Notes: generated from the letters alone by a model not told the origin. 64,000 nucleotides of DNA from Paracoccaceae bacterium (GCA_028874915.1 JAPPHA010000034.1:1-64000), one strand, 5' to 3'. Numbered from the stretch's first letter, positions 51,952 through 61,470 are shown. Program-made: numbers and translations.

Positions 51952-52014
51952 CCCGGATTCTTGGCCCTGATTCTTGGCCCGGGTTATTGCCCGGGTTATT
52001 GCCCGGACTCTTGG
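51952..52014. repeat. five tandem 12-13-bp repeats in a divergent promoter
   Basis: Five consecutive units (CCCGGATTCTTGG, CCCTGATTCTTGG, CCCGGGTTATTG, CCCGGGTTATTG, CCCGGACTCTTGG) fill 63 bp between the divergent amidase and M24-fold genes. Two units are identical and the others differ at one to three positions. The place and regular spacing suggest a regulator-binding array. A chance slippage repeat is the alternative. Confidence 0.6.
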
Positions 52015-52099
52015 CACATTGACGTGTGTCTGGCCTCGACCTATCCTGAATGCCAAGGAGGAGGAGCATAGCCCGAATTTCGGGTATGTATGATTGCCA

Positions 52100-53281
52100 A
52101 TGGCCACGAAACCCGGGTCGGCTCTGCCTTTCTCCCGGAACGAACATCTGGAACGCCAGGCACGATTGCGCCGACGGCTTCGGGAAGCCGGCTACGACGC
52201 GTTGCTCGTCTTTGCCCAGGAGAGCCATTACTGGCTTACCGGCTACGATACCGGCGGTTTCGTCTTCTTCCAGTGTGCAGTGGTCACCGCCGCGGACGAA
52301 GCGCCAATCGTTCTTCTGACCCGCCGTCCCGATCTCGTGCAGGCCCGTGTGACCAGCACGATCGAGGACATCAGGATCTGGTGGGACGCTGAAGACGCCA
52401 ACCCCGCCATGGAACTGCGTGGAATCCTCGCCGAGTTGGGGCTCCGGGGCAAACGTGTCGCGATAGAACTCAATACGCACGGCTTGACCGGGTGGAACCT
52501 CTGGCGAATTCAGAATGCACTTGAGGGCTTCTGTACGCTTGAGGATGACAATCACCTGATCCGGGAGCTGCGACTGGTCAAGTCTCCGGCCGAGATTGCG
52601 TATACCCGCAAGGCTGCTGAAATCCTCGACCGATCTCTCTCGGCGGTGATTGCGATCGCCCGTCCCGAAATTCTGGATTCGGAGATCAAGGCCGAATACC
52701 TTCGTTCGACACTCTGTGACGGTGCTGACATGCCGCCGAATGCCCCGCTCTTCAACTCGGGCCCGCGCGCAGTCTACGGCCGGGGGGTCTCCGAACCCCG
52801 CCGGATCGAAGCCCAGGATCAACTGCTTGTGGAATATCCGGTCGCCTTCCGCCGCTACAATGTCAAGACCGAATGGACGATCCTCTTCGGCAATCCCGAT
52901 CAGCGGCAACTGGATATGTATGACACGGCGCGGGAAACGCTGGAGAAAATGACCGAAATCGCACGCCCGGGATGTACGCTGGGCGAAATCTTCGATGCGC
53001 ACGCCGATGGCCTGGACACCGCCGGCTACGCCCGGCATCGCTACGGCGCCACGGGTTATTCGGTCGGGTGCACGTTCGCCCCGACAAGCATGGATGTGCC
53101 ACCAATGATTTATTCCGGCAACCCGACAGTGTGTGAACCGGGAATGACGCTTTTTTACCACGTCATGATCGGCGACGCCGATACCGGACTTGGAATGGGG
53201 GTGGGCCATACCCTGTTGATTACCGATGGCGGGCCCGAGGTGTTGACCGGGCTGCCCAACGAACTGACAATCATTTCTTGA
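52100..53281 (+). CDS. M24-fold protein lacking metal ligands, dipeptide operon
   Basis: A 393-residue protein from the ATG at 52100 (a TTG at 52094 is possible). The N-terminal creatinase-like domain is about 1-150 and the M24 domain follows. The sites that carry Asp, His and Glu in metallopeptidases read LLVEYPVAFRRYNVKTEWTI, TGYSVGCTFAPTSMDVP and MTLFYHVMIGD, so the usual metal ligands are gone. It probably acts like creatinase or DoeA-type enzymes on a non-peptide amide. It opens the operon that continues with a peptide-type ABC importer and an M20-fold protein. Confidence 0.8.
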   Translation: MATKPGSALPFSRNEHLERQARLRRRLREAGYDALLVFAQESHYWLTGYDTGGFVFFQCAVVTAADEAPIVLLTRRPDLVQARVTSTIEDIRIWWDAEDANPAMELRGILAELGLRGKRVAIELNTHGLTGWNLWRIQNALEGFCTLEDDNHLIRELRLVKSPAEIAYTRKAAEILDRSLSAVIAIARPEILDSEIKAEYLRSTLCDGADMPPNAPLFNSGPRAVYGRGVSEPRRIEAQDQLLVEYPVAFRRYNVKTEWTILFGNPDQRQLDMYDTARETLEKMTEIARPGCTLGEIFDAHADGLDTAGYARHRYGATGYSVGCTFAPTSMDVPPMIYSGNPTVCEPGMTLFYHVMIGDADTGLGMGVGHTLLITDGGPEVLTGLPNELTIIS

Positions 53282-53322
53282 GGCGGCGACTTCGCCGCAA
53301 GTGTCAAAAGGGAGGAAAAGAC

Positions 53323-54867
53323 ATGACAAGACTCGTAGCCAATCGGCGGCAGGTGGTGATCGGACTGGCGGCAACATCCGCCCTTCCGAACATGGGATTC
53401 GCGCAGTCGATGTCACCGAAATACGGGGGAACGCTGAAGATCAGCCATTCGACCCGGATTGCCACATTGAATGTGATGCAACTGTCCGGGCCGGCGGAAT
53501 ATCCCTGTGTCGACATGCTCTACTCGGGCCTGACCCGGATCCAGCCGGGCCGAAACTCGGCCGGTCCCGATCTGGCGACAAGCTGGGAAGCCAATGAGGA
53601 TGCGACCCGGTTCACATACAATCTGCGTCAGGGCGTCACGTTCCACGATGGAACACCGTTCACCTCGGCCGATGTCGTCGCGACCTACGAGGCGATCCTC
53701 GACCCGGACTTCGGTTCGCCCGCCCGATCGGTTCTCGACGTCATCGATTCTGTCGAGGCGGTGGACGATCACACCGTTCAGTTCAATCTGAACGCGCCCT
53801 ACGCCGACCTTGCGATTTCGACCGCCCATGCCAACGCCCGGATCGTATCGGCGGCGGCCCTTGCCGGCGACCGGAACGATCTTGAGACCAAGCCCAACGG
53901 AACGGGACCATTCATGCTGGAGAGCTATGATTCGGCCCGAATTACCCGCCTGGTCCGCTTCGACAACTACTACATGGAAGGCCAGCCCTATCTTGACGCC
54001 GTCGAGATGCACCTGTTCCCCGATCTGGCGGCAGAAACCGCAAACTACCTGTCCGGAAATGTCGACGTGATGCTCAATGTCCAGCAGGCGGACTTTGCGC
54101 GTATCGCTGCCGCCGAGGGCAGCAACGCACTGCGCGTGCCGGCAGGGCGCTATGTCAATGTTGTCATGCGCCAGGACCAGCCACCATTCGACGATGTGCG
54201 GTTGAGGAAGGCCCTGGCCATGTCCGTCGACCGCCAGCTCCTTGTTGACCTGGTGCTCGAGGGACTCGGTCGCCCGGCCTACGACAACATCCTGTCGCCG
54301 GAATTCCAGTATGCCATCGAAACGCCCGGGATCCCCTATGACCCGGCCGCAGCGAAGGCCCTTCTTGCCGAAGCCGGATATCCGGATGGAATCAAGCTGA
54401 CGATGGTGGCCTCGAACCGACCGGCAATCCGGGGACAGGTTGCAATCGCGATCAAGGAGATGGCGCGGCCAGCTGGCTTCGACATCGACGTCGAGGCGAT
54501 GCCGCATGACACCTATCTGGCCAATGTCTGGCGGAAGGGCAATTTCTACATGGCCTACTGGGGAATGCAGCCGACCGAGGACGCAACGTTCAACCTTCTC
54601 CTGACCTCGACGGCGTCCTACGAGGACACGGCCTGGTTCAATGAAGAGTTCGACGAACTCGTGCGCCGCGGACGATCAACCTCCGATCCTGCCGAGCGTG
54701 CCGCAATCTACGCCGAGGCTCAGGAAATCCAGCTGCGCGACACGCCTTACATCATCGCGATGTACCAGGACGTATTGACCGCCAGCCGGGACTGGGTGGA
54801 AGGCTGGATCGTTCATCCGCTGAACCGGGTTTTCTTCATCGAAAGTGTCTGGCTCAACAGGGGCTGA
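53323..54867 (+). CDS. dipeptide/oligopeptide-type solute-binding protein
   Basis: A 514-residue periplasmic binding protein of the DppA/OppA family. The start at 53323 follows GGGAGGAAAAG and gives a signal with a twin-arginine-like start (NRRQVVIGLAATSALPNMGF). Family marks are YSGLTRIQPGRNSAGPDLAT, FHDGTPFTSADVVATYEAIL, LETKPNGTGPFMLESYDSA and LRKALAMSVDRQLLVD. It begins the transport part of the operon and delivers its ligand to the permeases encoded next. The ligand is probably a small peptide or modified amino acid. Confidence 0.93.
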   Translation: MTRLVANRRQVVIGLAATSALPNMGFAQSMSPKYGGTLKISHSTRIATLNVMQLSGPAEYPCVDMLYSGLTRIQPGRNSAGPDLATSWEANEDATRFTYNLRQGVTFHDGTPFTSADVVATYEAILDPDFGSPARSVLDVIDSVEAVDDHTVQFNLNAPYADLAISTAHANARIVSAAALAGDRNDLETKPNGTGPFMLESYDSARITRLVRFDNYYMEGQPYLDAVEMHLFPDLAAETANYLSGNVDVMLNVQQADFARIAAAEGSNALRVPAGRYVNVVMRQDQPPFDDVRLRKALAMSVDRQLLVDLVLEGLGRPAYDNILSPEFQYAIETPGIPYDPAAAKALLAEAGYPDGIKLTMVASNRPAIRGQVAIAIKEMARPAGFDIDVEAMPHDTYLANVWRKGNFYMAYWGMQPTEDATFNLLLTSTASYEDTAWFNEEFDELVRRGRSTSDPAERAAIYAEAQEIQLRDTPYIIAMYQDVLTASRDWVEGWIVHPLNRVFFIESVWLNRG

Positions 54868-54870
54868 CAG

Positions 54871-55821
54871 GTGAGCCCAGCCTATTTCCTGCGACGCCTG
54901 CTGGCGGTCGCGCTGGTGCTCTGGATCGTGACGATCGCGGTTTTCGCGATCACCATGGTCCTGCCCGGCAACGCCGCCATCATGATTCTGGGCGAATACG
55001 CGACGCCCGACCAGGTCGCCGCGATGGAAATCAGGCTGGGCCTCAACCGCCCCGCGGCCATCCAGTATCTGGAATGGCTGTTCAATCTGCTGCAGGGGGA
55101 TTTCGGGATGTCCCTGCGGCTGTCACTCCCGGTGTCCGACGTTGTCGGATCGGCGTTTCGGAACTCCGCGCTGCTGGCGGCGACGGCCCTGGTTGCGGTC
55201 ACGGTCGTCGCCGTTCCGGTCGGAATGCTGACCGCCGTCAAGCGCGGCACCAAGGCAGACCTGGGGATCAGCCTGGTTGCGTATGTGGGCACCGCAATGC
55301 CGGAATTCGTTACGGCGACGCTGCTCCTGGTGATATTCGCGGCCCCCGGGAACCCGCTCCTGCCAGCAGGCGGCTTCATTCCGCCCGGCGAGAGCGTGGC
55401 CGGTTTCTTCAATCACGTGATTCTGCCCGCAGGGGCGCTGGGACTGATTCTGACCGCTCATATCGCCCGGCAGGTCCGTTCGGAAATGTCGGATGTCCTG
55501 GCGAGCGACTACATTCGTGCAGCCAGGCTGAAGGGCCTGCGCGAGCGCCGCGTCATCTGGGGTCATGCCCTGCCGAATTCGCTGGCACCGGCCGTCGCGG
55601 TGATTTCCCTGGACATCGGATACCTTCTCGGCGGAATCATCGTTGTCGAGGAAATTTTCGCCTGGCCCGGTCTTGGCAGACTTCTGATCCTGGCCCTCGA
55701 GAACCGCGACCTGCCCGTCATCCAGGCCATCACGCTGTTGCTGGCAATGGTCTATGCATTGTCGAACCTGCTGTCGGACCTCGTGATCGCGGCGCTGGAC
55801 CCCAGAGTCCGGTATGAATGA
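54871..55821 (+). CDS. dipeptide-type ABC permease (DppB-like)
   Basis: A 316-residue inner-membrane protein opening with GTG at 54871, 3 nt after the binding-protein stop. It has six predicted helices, the first at residues 8-30 (LLAVALVLWIVTIAVFAITM). The cytoplasmic coupling loop is DVLASDYIRAARLKGLRERR and the C-terminus LLLAMVYALSNLLSDLVIAA. It overlaps the next permease by 8 nt. The pair forms the channel for the imported peptide or derivative. Confidence 0.93.
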   Translation: MSPAYFLRRLLAVALVLWIVTIAVFAITMVLPGNAAIMILGEYATPDQVAAMEIRLGLNRPAAIQYLEWLFNLLQGDFGMSLRLSLPVSDVVGSAFRNSALLAATALVAVTVVAVPVGMLTAVKRGTKADLGISLVAYVGTAMPEFVTATLLLVIFAAPGNPLLPAGGFIPPGESVAGFFNHVILPAGALGLILTAHIARQVRSEMSDVLASDYIRAARLKGLRERRVIWGHALPNSLAPAVAVISLDIGYLLGGIIVVEEIFAWPGLGRLLILALENRDLPVIQAITLLLAMVYALSNLLSDLVIAALDPRVRYE

Positions 55822-56632
55822 ACTGGTTCGCCATCCGACCGGTTTGGTCGGATCCGTGCTCTTGTCGCTCGTCGCCATCGCCGTGATTCTCGGACCCTTC
55901 CTGGCGCCTTTTGACCCGCAGGCCTTTCATCCGGCCGTTCGACTGGCTGGCCCCTCGGGAACGCACTGGCTCGGCACGGATCAGTTCGGCCGGGACATCC
56001 TGTCGCGCCTGTTGACGGGTGCGGGCCCCACAGTCCTTTTTGGTGTCGGTGCGACGGCGCTCGGGGTCCTGGCGGGATCCATCATCGGGGTCACGGCCGC
56101 CGTTGCCGGGGGGTGGGTCGACAGTGTCATCATGCGCACGCTCGACGGGCTGCTGGCCGTGCCGGATCTCCTGTTCACCCTGCTCATAGTCACCATCCTC
56201 GGCGGAGGCATCGGGGAGGCCATGCTCGCCGTCGCCGTTGCTTTCACGCCGGGAATGGCCCGGATTGCACGATCCTCTGTCCTGTCGATCCGAACCCGGG
56301 AATATGTCCTGGCCGCCATCGCCCGCGACGAGAGCCGGGCCTACATTATCGTCCAGGAAGTCATTCCCAACGCGATCGGCCCGATCGTCGTTGAGGCAAC
56401 GATTCGCGTATCGTTTGCCATCATGATCGGGGCGACACTCGGATTTCTCGGTCTCGGCGCCCAACCTCCAAGCACGGAATGGGGCCTGATGGTCGCCGAA
56501 GCCCGCCAGTACATGTACCGTTCGCCCTGGGTCGTTGCCGTGCCCGGACTTGCAATCGCCGTTGCCGCGCTTGGCTTCAACCTGTTCGGTGATGCGCTGC
56601 GCGATGCCTTCGATCCGCGGAGACGACGTTGA
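55814..56632 (+). CDS. dipeptide-type ABC permease (DppC-like)
   Basis: A 272-residue inner-membrane permease. The DppC-type N-terminal region contains GPSGTHWLGTDQFGRDILSR (residues about 42-60). The coupling loop is LSIRTREYVLAAIARDESRA, and later TLGFLGLGAQPPSTEWGLMV and a terminal LFGDALRDAFDPR are standard. Its stop overlaps the TTG start of the ATPase gene, so translation is coupled. Confidence 0.93.
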   Translation: MNELVRHPTGLVGSVLLSLVAIAVILGPFLAPFDPQAFHPAVRLAGPSGTHWLGTDQFGRDILSRLLTGAGPTVLFGVGATALGVLAGSIIGVTAAVAGGWVDSVIMRTLDGLLAVPDLLFTLLIVTILGGGIGEAMLAVAVAFTPGMARIARSSVLSIRTREYVLAAIARDESRAYIIVQEVIPNAIGPIVVEATIRVSFAIMIGATLGFLGLGAQPPSTEWGLMVAEARQYMYRSPWVVAVPGLAIAVAALGFNLFGDALRDAFDPRRRR

Positions 56633-58305
56633 CGAACAGCCGGGCAGCAGCCGCAAACGGCCAACCGGTGCTCGATGTCCGGGATTATTCGCTCGCCTAC
56701 GGAACGCCTGCCGGGCCCGTTGAGGCCCTGCGCAACGTTTCTTTGTCCATCCGACCGGGCCGAACTCTGGGGCTCGTCGGCGAGTCGGGTTCCGGCAAGA
56801 CATCGCTGGCCTGGGCGATCATGCGCTACCTTCCCGCCAATGCCGTCGAAACTTCGGGAGAGCTCGTTCTGCTGGGTGAAGATCTTCGCACGAAGTCGCT
56901 CGAGGAAATCCAGGATCTGCGGGGCCGCCGGGTCTGCATGGTCTTTCAGGATCCCGGCGCCTCGCTGAATCCCGTCCTGCGTCTCGGGGACCAGATCGCC
57001 GAGGCGCTGGTGCGTCACCGGGCTCTTTCTCAGAAGGACGCACGGGATGAAGGCGAGGCATGGCTCGCCCGAACCGGCATCAGCCGCCCGTCCGAAATGA
57101 TGAACCGCTATCCGCACGAGGCTTCCGGCGGAGAGAAGCAGCGGGTCGTGATCGCCACGGCCTTTGCCTGCAACCCCGAGATGATCATATTCGACGAACC
57201 GACGACGGCGCTGGACATCATCACCGCGCGTCAGATCCTCGACCTGTTCGACGACCTGCACGACGAAACGGGAGTCACGGCGCTCTACATTTCGCACGAT
57301 CTCGGACTGGTTTCGCGCGTTGCGCAGGACGTTGCGGTGATCAACCAGGGCGCGATCGTCGAATTCGGCCCGCGCGAACATGTTTTCACCCGCCCGAGCC
57401 ACAGCTACACCCGGGACCTCGTCGAGGCGGTACCGAATCCCGACCACCGGATCGTGACCTCGGAGCCTGACGCCGAAGATGCACTCCTGTCACTCGACGA
57501 GGTCAACGTCATGTATGGCAGGGGCAAGAACATCCTGAGCTTTCTCCAGCCGAAACGCGAGGTCGTGCAGGGAGCCCGCAATGTCTCGTTCGGATTGCGC
57601 GCCGGAGAGATCCTCGGAATCGTCGGCGAATCCGGTTCCGGAAAGTCAACCATCGCCAAGACCCTGGCTGGATTGCAGGACTTTGAAGGCTCGGTCGCAT
57701 TCGGACCCCGATCCTATTCCGGCCGACACAAGATCGACCGTGCCTACAGGCGTGCCGTGCAAATCGTCTTCCAGCATCCTGACGCATCGTTGAACCCGCG
57801 CCAGACCATCGGCAAGATCCTGTCGCGCCCGCTGAAACTCTACGATCTCGTGCCTCGCTCCGAACGGAGCCGGAGGGTGCGGGACCTCCTTCGCAGCGTA
57901 TTCCTGCCGGAGGACTATGCCGAGCGTTTCCCGCACGAACTCTCCGGTGGAGAAAAGCAACGCGTCGCCATTGCCCGCGCCTTTGCGGCCGAGCCGCGGC
58001 TGGTGATCTGCGATGAAATTACGTCCTCCCTCGATGTCTCGGTGCAGGCGTCCGTGGCCCGGTTGCTTGTTGACCTGCAACAGAAGACCGGCACCGCCTG
58101 CCTGTTCATCACCCATGACCTGAACCTGGTGCGCCAGCTCGCTCACCGGATCGCCGTCATGCGGAACGGTGACCTCGTGGACCTTTTCGAGTCCTCGCAG
58201 GCGCGGGCGCCGGAGCGCCATCCGTACACAACCCAGCTGCTAGATGCGGTGCCGGTTCCCGTCGAGGCCTCCCAAGTGTCCTCCGCGGCGGAACGGGCCC
58301 CATGA
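56629..58305 (+). CDS. fused dipeptide-type ABC ATPase (DppD-DppF fusion)
   Basis: A 558-residue protein opening with TTG at 56629. Two complete ABC domains are joined. The first has Walker A GESGSGKTS (about residue 49), signature ASGGEKQRVVIA and Walker B MIIFDEPTTALD. The second has Walker A GESGSGKST (about 334), signature LSGGEKQRVAIA and Walker B LVICDEITSSLD. The peptide-importer C-terminal segment HPYTTQLLDAVP is near the end. A single polypeptide therefore powers both permeases. It overlaps the following M20 gene by 4 nt. Confidence 0.94.
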   Translation: MTNSRAAAANGQPVLDVRDYSLAYGTPAGPVEALRNVSLSIRPGRTLGLVGESGSGKTSLAWAIMRYLPANAVETSGELVLLGEDLRTKSLEEIQDLRGRRVCMVFQDPGASLNPVLRLGDQIAEALVRHRALSQKDARDEGEAWLARTGISRPSEMMNRYPHEASGGEKQRVVIATAFACNPEMIIFDEPTTALDIITARQILDLFDDLHDETGVTALYISHDLGLVSRVAQDVAVINQGAIVEFGPREHVFTRPSHSYTRDLVEAVPNPDHRIVTSEPDAEDALLSLDEVNVMYGRGKNILSFLQPKREVVQGARNVSFGLRAGEILGIVGESGSGKSTIAKTLAGLQDFEGSVAFGPRSYSGRHKIDRAYRRAVQIVFQHPDASLNPRQTIGKILSRPLKLYDLVPRSERSRRVRDLLRSVFLPEDYAERFPHELSGGEKQRVAIARAFAAEPRLVICDEITSSLDVSVQASVARLLVDLQQKTGTACLFITHDLNLVRQLAHRIAVMRNGDLVDLFESSQARAPERHPYTTQLLDAVPVPVEASQVSSAAERAP

Positions 58306-59546
58306 TCGATCCAACGAAGATTGCCCGGAACATTGACGAGGCGGCCTGTCTGGACACTTTGTCAGAACTGGTGCGCCACAAGAGCTACTCGGAAACCCCG
58401 GGAGAACGGAAACTCGCCGAACGCATGGTGGATACCATGCGGAGCCTGGGTCTCGAGGCCGAATTGCAACCGGTCGAGGACGGCCGGTTCAATGCCATCG
58501 GGGTCTGGCGCGGAACCGGCGCCGGCAACGGCGGGAGCCTGTTGTTCAATGGCCATCTCGACACCAATCCGGCCACAGAGGGTTGGACCGTCGATCCTTG
58601 GGGCGGCCTGGTCGATGACGACTTTGTCTATGGTATCGGCGTGTCGAACATGAAGGCCGGTGATGCCGCCTCGCTGTGCGCCGTGCGATCCCTTGTGGAA
58701 GCCGGCCTGAAACCAAGGGGTGACGTGATCCTCACCTATGTCGTGGGAGAGTTGCAGGGAGGAGTCGGCACTCTCGCGGCAATCAAACAGGGGATACGGG
58801 CAGACTATTTCATCAACTCCGAGCCGACGGACCTGCAGGCACTGACAATGCATGCGGCGGCCTTCGTGTTTCACATCGAGCTCGAGGGTGTCACCCGCCA
58901 TATGTCGAAGCGAGAGGAGGCGGTTGACGCCATCCGGGCAGCCTGCGCACTGGTGCCGAAACTGACGGAGCTGACCTTTTCCGACGCCCCGTCCGACGAA
59001 GTCCGCTCGATCAACAGGGTCCATGTCGGAACAATTCGCGGTGCCCTCTCTCGCAAGTTCCATGAATGGCGCGCTCCCCAGGTTGCCGATTTCGTACGCA
59101 TGTCCGGTTCGGGTCGCTATGGACCCGGTCAGACCGAGTCGCAGGCGACGGCTGACATCCGTTCGGTGCTGGACCAGCTGGAAGCCGAGTGGCCGGGACT
59201 CAAGTCGCGGGTCTGGACCGAAACACGCGATTCCAAACCCGCCATGCCCGCCTTTGAGGTCTCCAGGGATTCCCCGATTGTCACAGCGCTGAACGCGGCC
59301 TATTCGACCATTCGTGGGACGGCCCAACCCACGGGTACGATCACGCCACCGGGATTCTATGGCACCGATGCGGGCCATCTCTACGCGGAGGGTGGCATGG
59401 AGGGTGTCGTCTGCGGGCCCGGAGGCCGGTACAACACGATGCCTGATGAACGCGTCGACCGCGACGACTACCTGGACATGATCCGGATCTACATGTTGAC
59501 GATTTGCGACATCTGCGGCGTGGACGGTGGCTTGACCCTGGAATAG
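58302..59546 (+). CDS. M20-fold (ArgE/DapE-like) protein with altered metal site
   Basis: A 414-residue protein, last in the dipeptide operon. The first ligand His is present (FNGHLDTNPATEG). The region that normally reads G-x-x-D-M-K reads GIGVSNMKAGDAA, so the bridging Asp is Asn. The usual D-E-E reads VVGELQGGVGT, keeping one Glu only. INSEPTDLQ keeps a later Glu. The C-terminal His region is FYGTDAGHLYAEGGMEG. It may be a weak or different amidohydrolase, or a single-metal enzyme. Its position suggests it cleaves the imported compound after transport. Confidence 0.82.
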   Translation: MIDPTKIARNIDEAACLDTLSELVRHKSYSETPGERKLAERMVDTMRSLGLEAELQPVEDGRFNAIGVWRGTGAGNGGSLLFNGHLDTNPATEGWTVDPWGGLVDDDFVYGIGVSNMKAGDAASLCAVRSLVEAGLKPRGDVILTYVVGELQGGVGTLAAIKQGIRADYFINSEPTDLQALTMHAAAFVFHIELEGVTRHMSKREEAVDAIRAACALVPKLTELTFSDAPSDEVRSINRVHVGTIRGALSRKFHEWRAPQVADFVRMSGSGRYGPGQTESQATADIRSVLDQLEAEWPGLKSRVWTETRDSKPAMPAFEVSRDSPIVTALNAAYSTIRGTAQPTGTITPPGFYGTDAGHLYAEGGMEGVVCGPGGRYNTMPDERVDRDDYLDMIRIYMLTICDICGVDGGLTLE

Positions 59547-59875
59547 CCACGAAATCGAACGGTCACATCGCCGGAACAAATCGTCCGGTAGCAGCCGTGC
59601 CCTGTGTCGCCGGCCGATTCCCACTTGCTGCGCCTGCAGCCTTTCGGTTTCGGCTCACCCGCAACAGTCTGCCAGATTCCGAACCGGGAACGGGAACGAC
59701 CGACTGAATTCGGCTTGCAAACCGGACGATGGGAAAACGGGAACACCGCCGCCGCGCAATCGTCGGATCTTTCCCGCGTTTGGCGTTCGACGACGTTCGG
59801 CGAGTCGCTGTTCAGGCCGCTGAACCCGTACGGCCAACCCTGTGATGCCAGTCACGAGTGAAGGCAATTCACGCG
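59547..59875. other. intergenic stretch between convergent genes
   Basis: About 330 bp between the M20-fold gene and the DapA-like gene. No gene or clear terminator was seen. Confidence 0.4.
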
Positions 59876-60790
59876 TTATCGTTCCACCCGTGCCATCAAT
59901 CGGTCGATCTCGGCGAAATCCGTGTCCGTGAGGCGATACACGGGTTTGCGGGCGGTTGCATGACGCAAGGCACCGCGCCGCCGCAAGATTTCCTTTCGGA
60001 CCGGCAACCCGAACCCCAGTTGTTGTTCGTATCGGTTCAACGGCAGATAGCGATCGAAGAGATCCTCCCCCACATCAGCACGTCCCGCCAGAAAGTGGTC
60101 GTAGACCTTGACCAGCACGTCTGGAAACGCAAATCCGGTCATGGCTCCGTCGGCTCCCCGGTGAAGCTCTTGCGGGAAGTAGAGCCCGTTGTTGCCAATG
60201 AGAATACTGACACGGCGCTGTATTCCCTGTCGTTCCATGTCACGGATTTTCGAAAGTTTGGGAAGTCCCGGGCAATCTTCATGTTTGAGCATGACGAGAT
60301 CGGGAAACTCCTGCACCATCCGGGACCATGCGGCGGGCGACAGGTGAACATTGCTTGCCTGAGGAAAGTCCTGGTAGACGACCGGAATGCCCGCCCCGAT
60401 CGCGTCGAAGACCTGCTCGAAATAGCGAAAAACCGCTTCATCGCCTTTCAGGCCTGACGCTGGCTGCAGCATGACTCCCGATGCGCCCAGGTCCATCACG
60501 GAATGCGAAAGATCACGCAGGGCTGTCAGCGCGGAATGTGTCACACCGACAATCACCGGCATTCGTTGTCCGATGTGGCGCAGCGCCCGTTCCGCGAACT
60601 TGGCCGACTCTGCATCGGTCATCTTGTTGGCTTCGCCCATGACCCCCAGAATCGTGATGCCGGTGACCCCGCATCCGACGTAGAAGTCCAGCAACTGCTC
60701 CGTGCCCTCAAGGTCGAGTGATCCGTCCGGACAGAAGGGTGTCGCTGAAATCACGAATACACCCGCGGTTTTCTCGCTCAGCCTGAACAT
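59876..60790 (-). CDS. DapA-family (dihydrodipicolinate synthase-like) aldolase
   Basis: A 304-residue class I aldolase of the DapA/NanA family. The catalytic Tyr is in GIPVVYQDFPQA (about residue 138) and the Schiff-base Lys in LVMLKHEDCPG (about 168). The barrel start VISATPFCPDGSLDLEGTEQ and GVTGITILGVMGEANKM are typical. Members act in lysine synthesis or in catabolism of hydroxyproline, sugar acids and sialic acid. Its isolated position and extended C-terminus (RRRGALRHATARKPVYRL) suggest a catabolic aldolase rather than biosynthetic DapA. Confidence 0.88.
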   Translation of the reverse strand: MFRLSEKTAGVFVISATPFCPDGSLDLEGTEQLLDFYVGCGVTGITILGVMGEANKMTDAESAKFAERALRHIGQRMPVIVGVTHSALTALRDLSHSVMDLGASGVMLQPASGLKGDEAVFRYFEQVFDAIGAGIPVVYQDFPQASNVHLSPAAWSRMVQEFPDLVMLKHEDCPGLPKLSKIRDMERQGIQRRVSILIGNNGLYFPQELHRGADGAMTGFAFPDVLVKVYDHFLAGRADVGEDLFDRYLPLNRYEQQLGFGLPVRKEILRRRGALRHATARKPVYRLTDTDFAEIDRLMARVER

Positions 60791-61149
60791 CGCGAATCCC
60801 TGTCATTCCTTTCCATGCACCGAAGTGTTTGACACTCGCTGACGGACGCCGAGGGTGTCAAGGCGTTTTCAGCCATTCCGGATTCGGGCAAAATCCGAGT
60901 CGAAGGATTCGAAAGCCACGACTCCGGACGCGCCGCACCATGTCCGGCGGGCGATGGGTCCGGGTCCGGATTGCAGGATTCAGGTCCCGTGATTCCGCAG
61001 TCGCTTGGCCGAACGCGCAAGTACGGCAGGCGTGGACAGGTATGACAAGCCAGACTTCGTGAACCGACATCATCGCCATCATTTTTCGTGAGAACACGGA
61101 GCACTGTCGCCGGAGTCTCGTCGAATATCCGTGACAGCCGTTCCATCCG
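60791..61149. other. intergenic stretch, no intact gene
   Basis: Left part of the gap between the aldolase and the radical SAM gene. No protein-like frame was recognised. The guaD remnant begins just to its right. Confidence 0.4.
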
Positions 61150-61470
61150 GTCGACACACGGCCGCCGGTCGCTGCGCGTCTACCGCGCCAAGTCTTGAAT
61201 CCGGCTCAACCCCTGCGACCGGTGACAGAGGCACCCGCGGACGTTGCGGGTCTCAAGGGCACCGTCGGGCGCCTCTGACCAGAGGGGAGGACATCGATCT
61301 CCGCGACCTGGACACGGCCGCATCGCTGGTCCTCGCCCGGCGGACCTACCGGGCCGAGTCCATCCGGGATCCGTCGTTTGCATACATGGCGCTGGCCAGC
61401 GACCGGCCCGTCCATGTCGCCGGCCAACCGGTGCCGGGAACCGACCCGATACCGAACTCTCCATCGTACC
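61150..61470 (+). pseudogene. guaD: decayed 3' fragment of guanine deaminase
   Basis: This stretch aligns by eye with the 3' part of the intact guaD at 44.5-44.8 kb. In frame it reads VLNPAQPLRPVTEAPADVAG then LKGTVGRL and a TGA stop where guaD continues with Ala. Beyond the stop the match resumes: LVLARRTYRAESIRDPSFAY aligns with PVLAQRTRRAESIRDLLFAL of guaD, then VAGQPVPG with VAGQPALG. At least one nonsense change and a three-codon deletion are visible. The 5' two thirds of the gene are missing, so this is a non-functional remnant of a duplicate or related deaminase. Confidence 0.8.
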
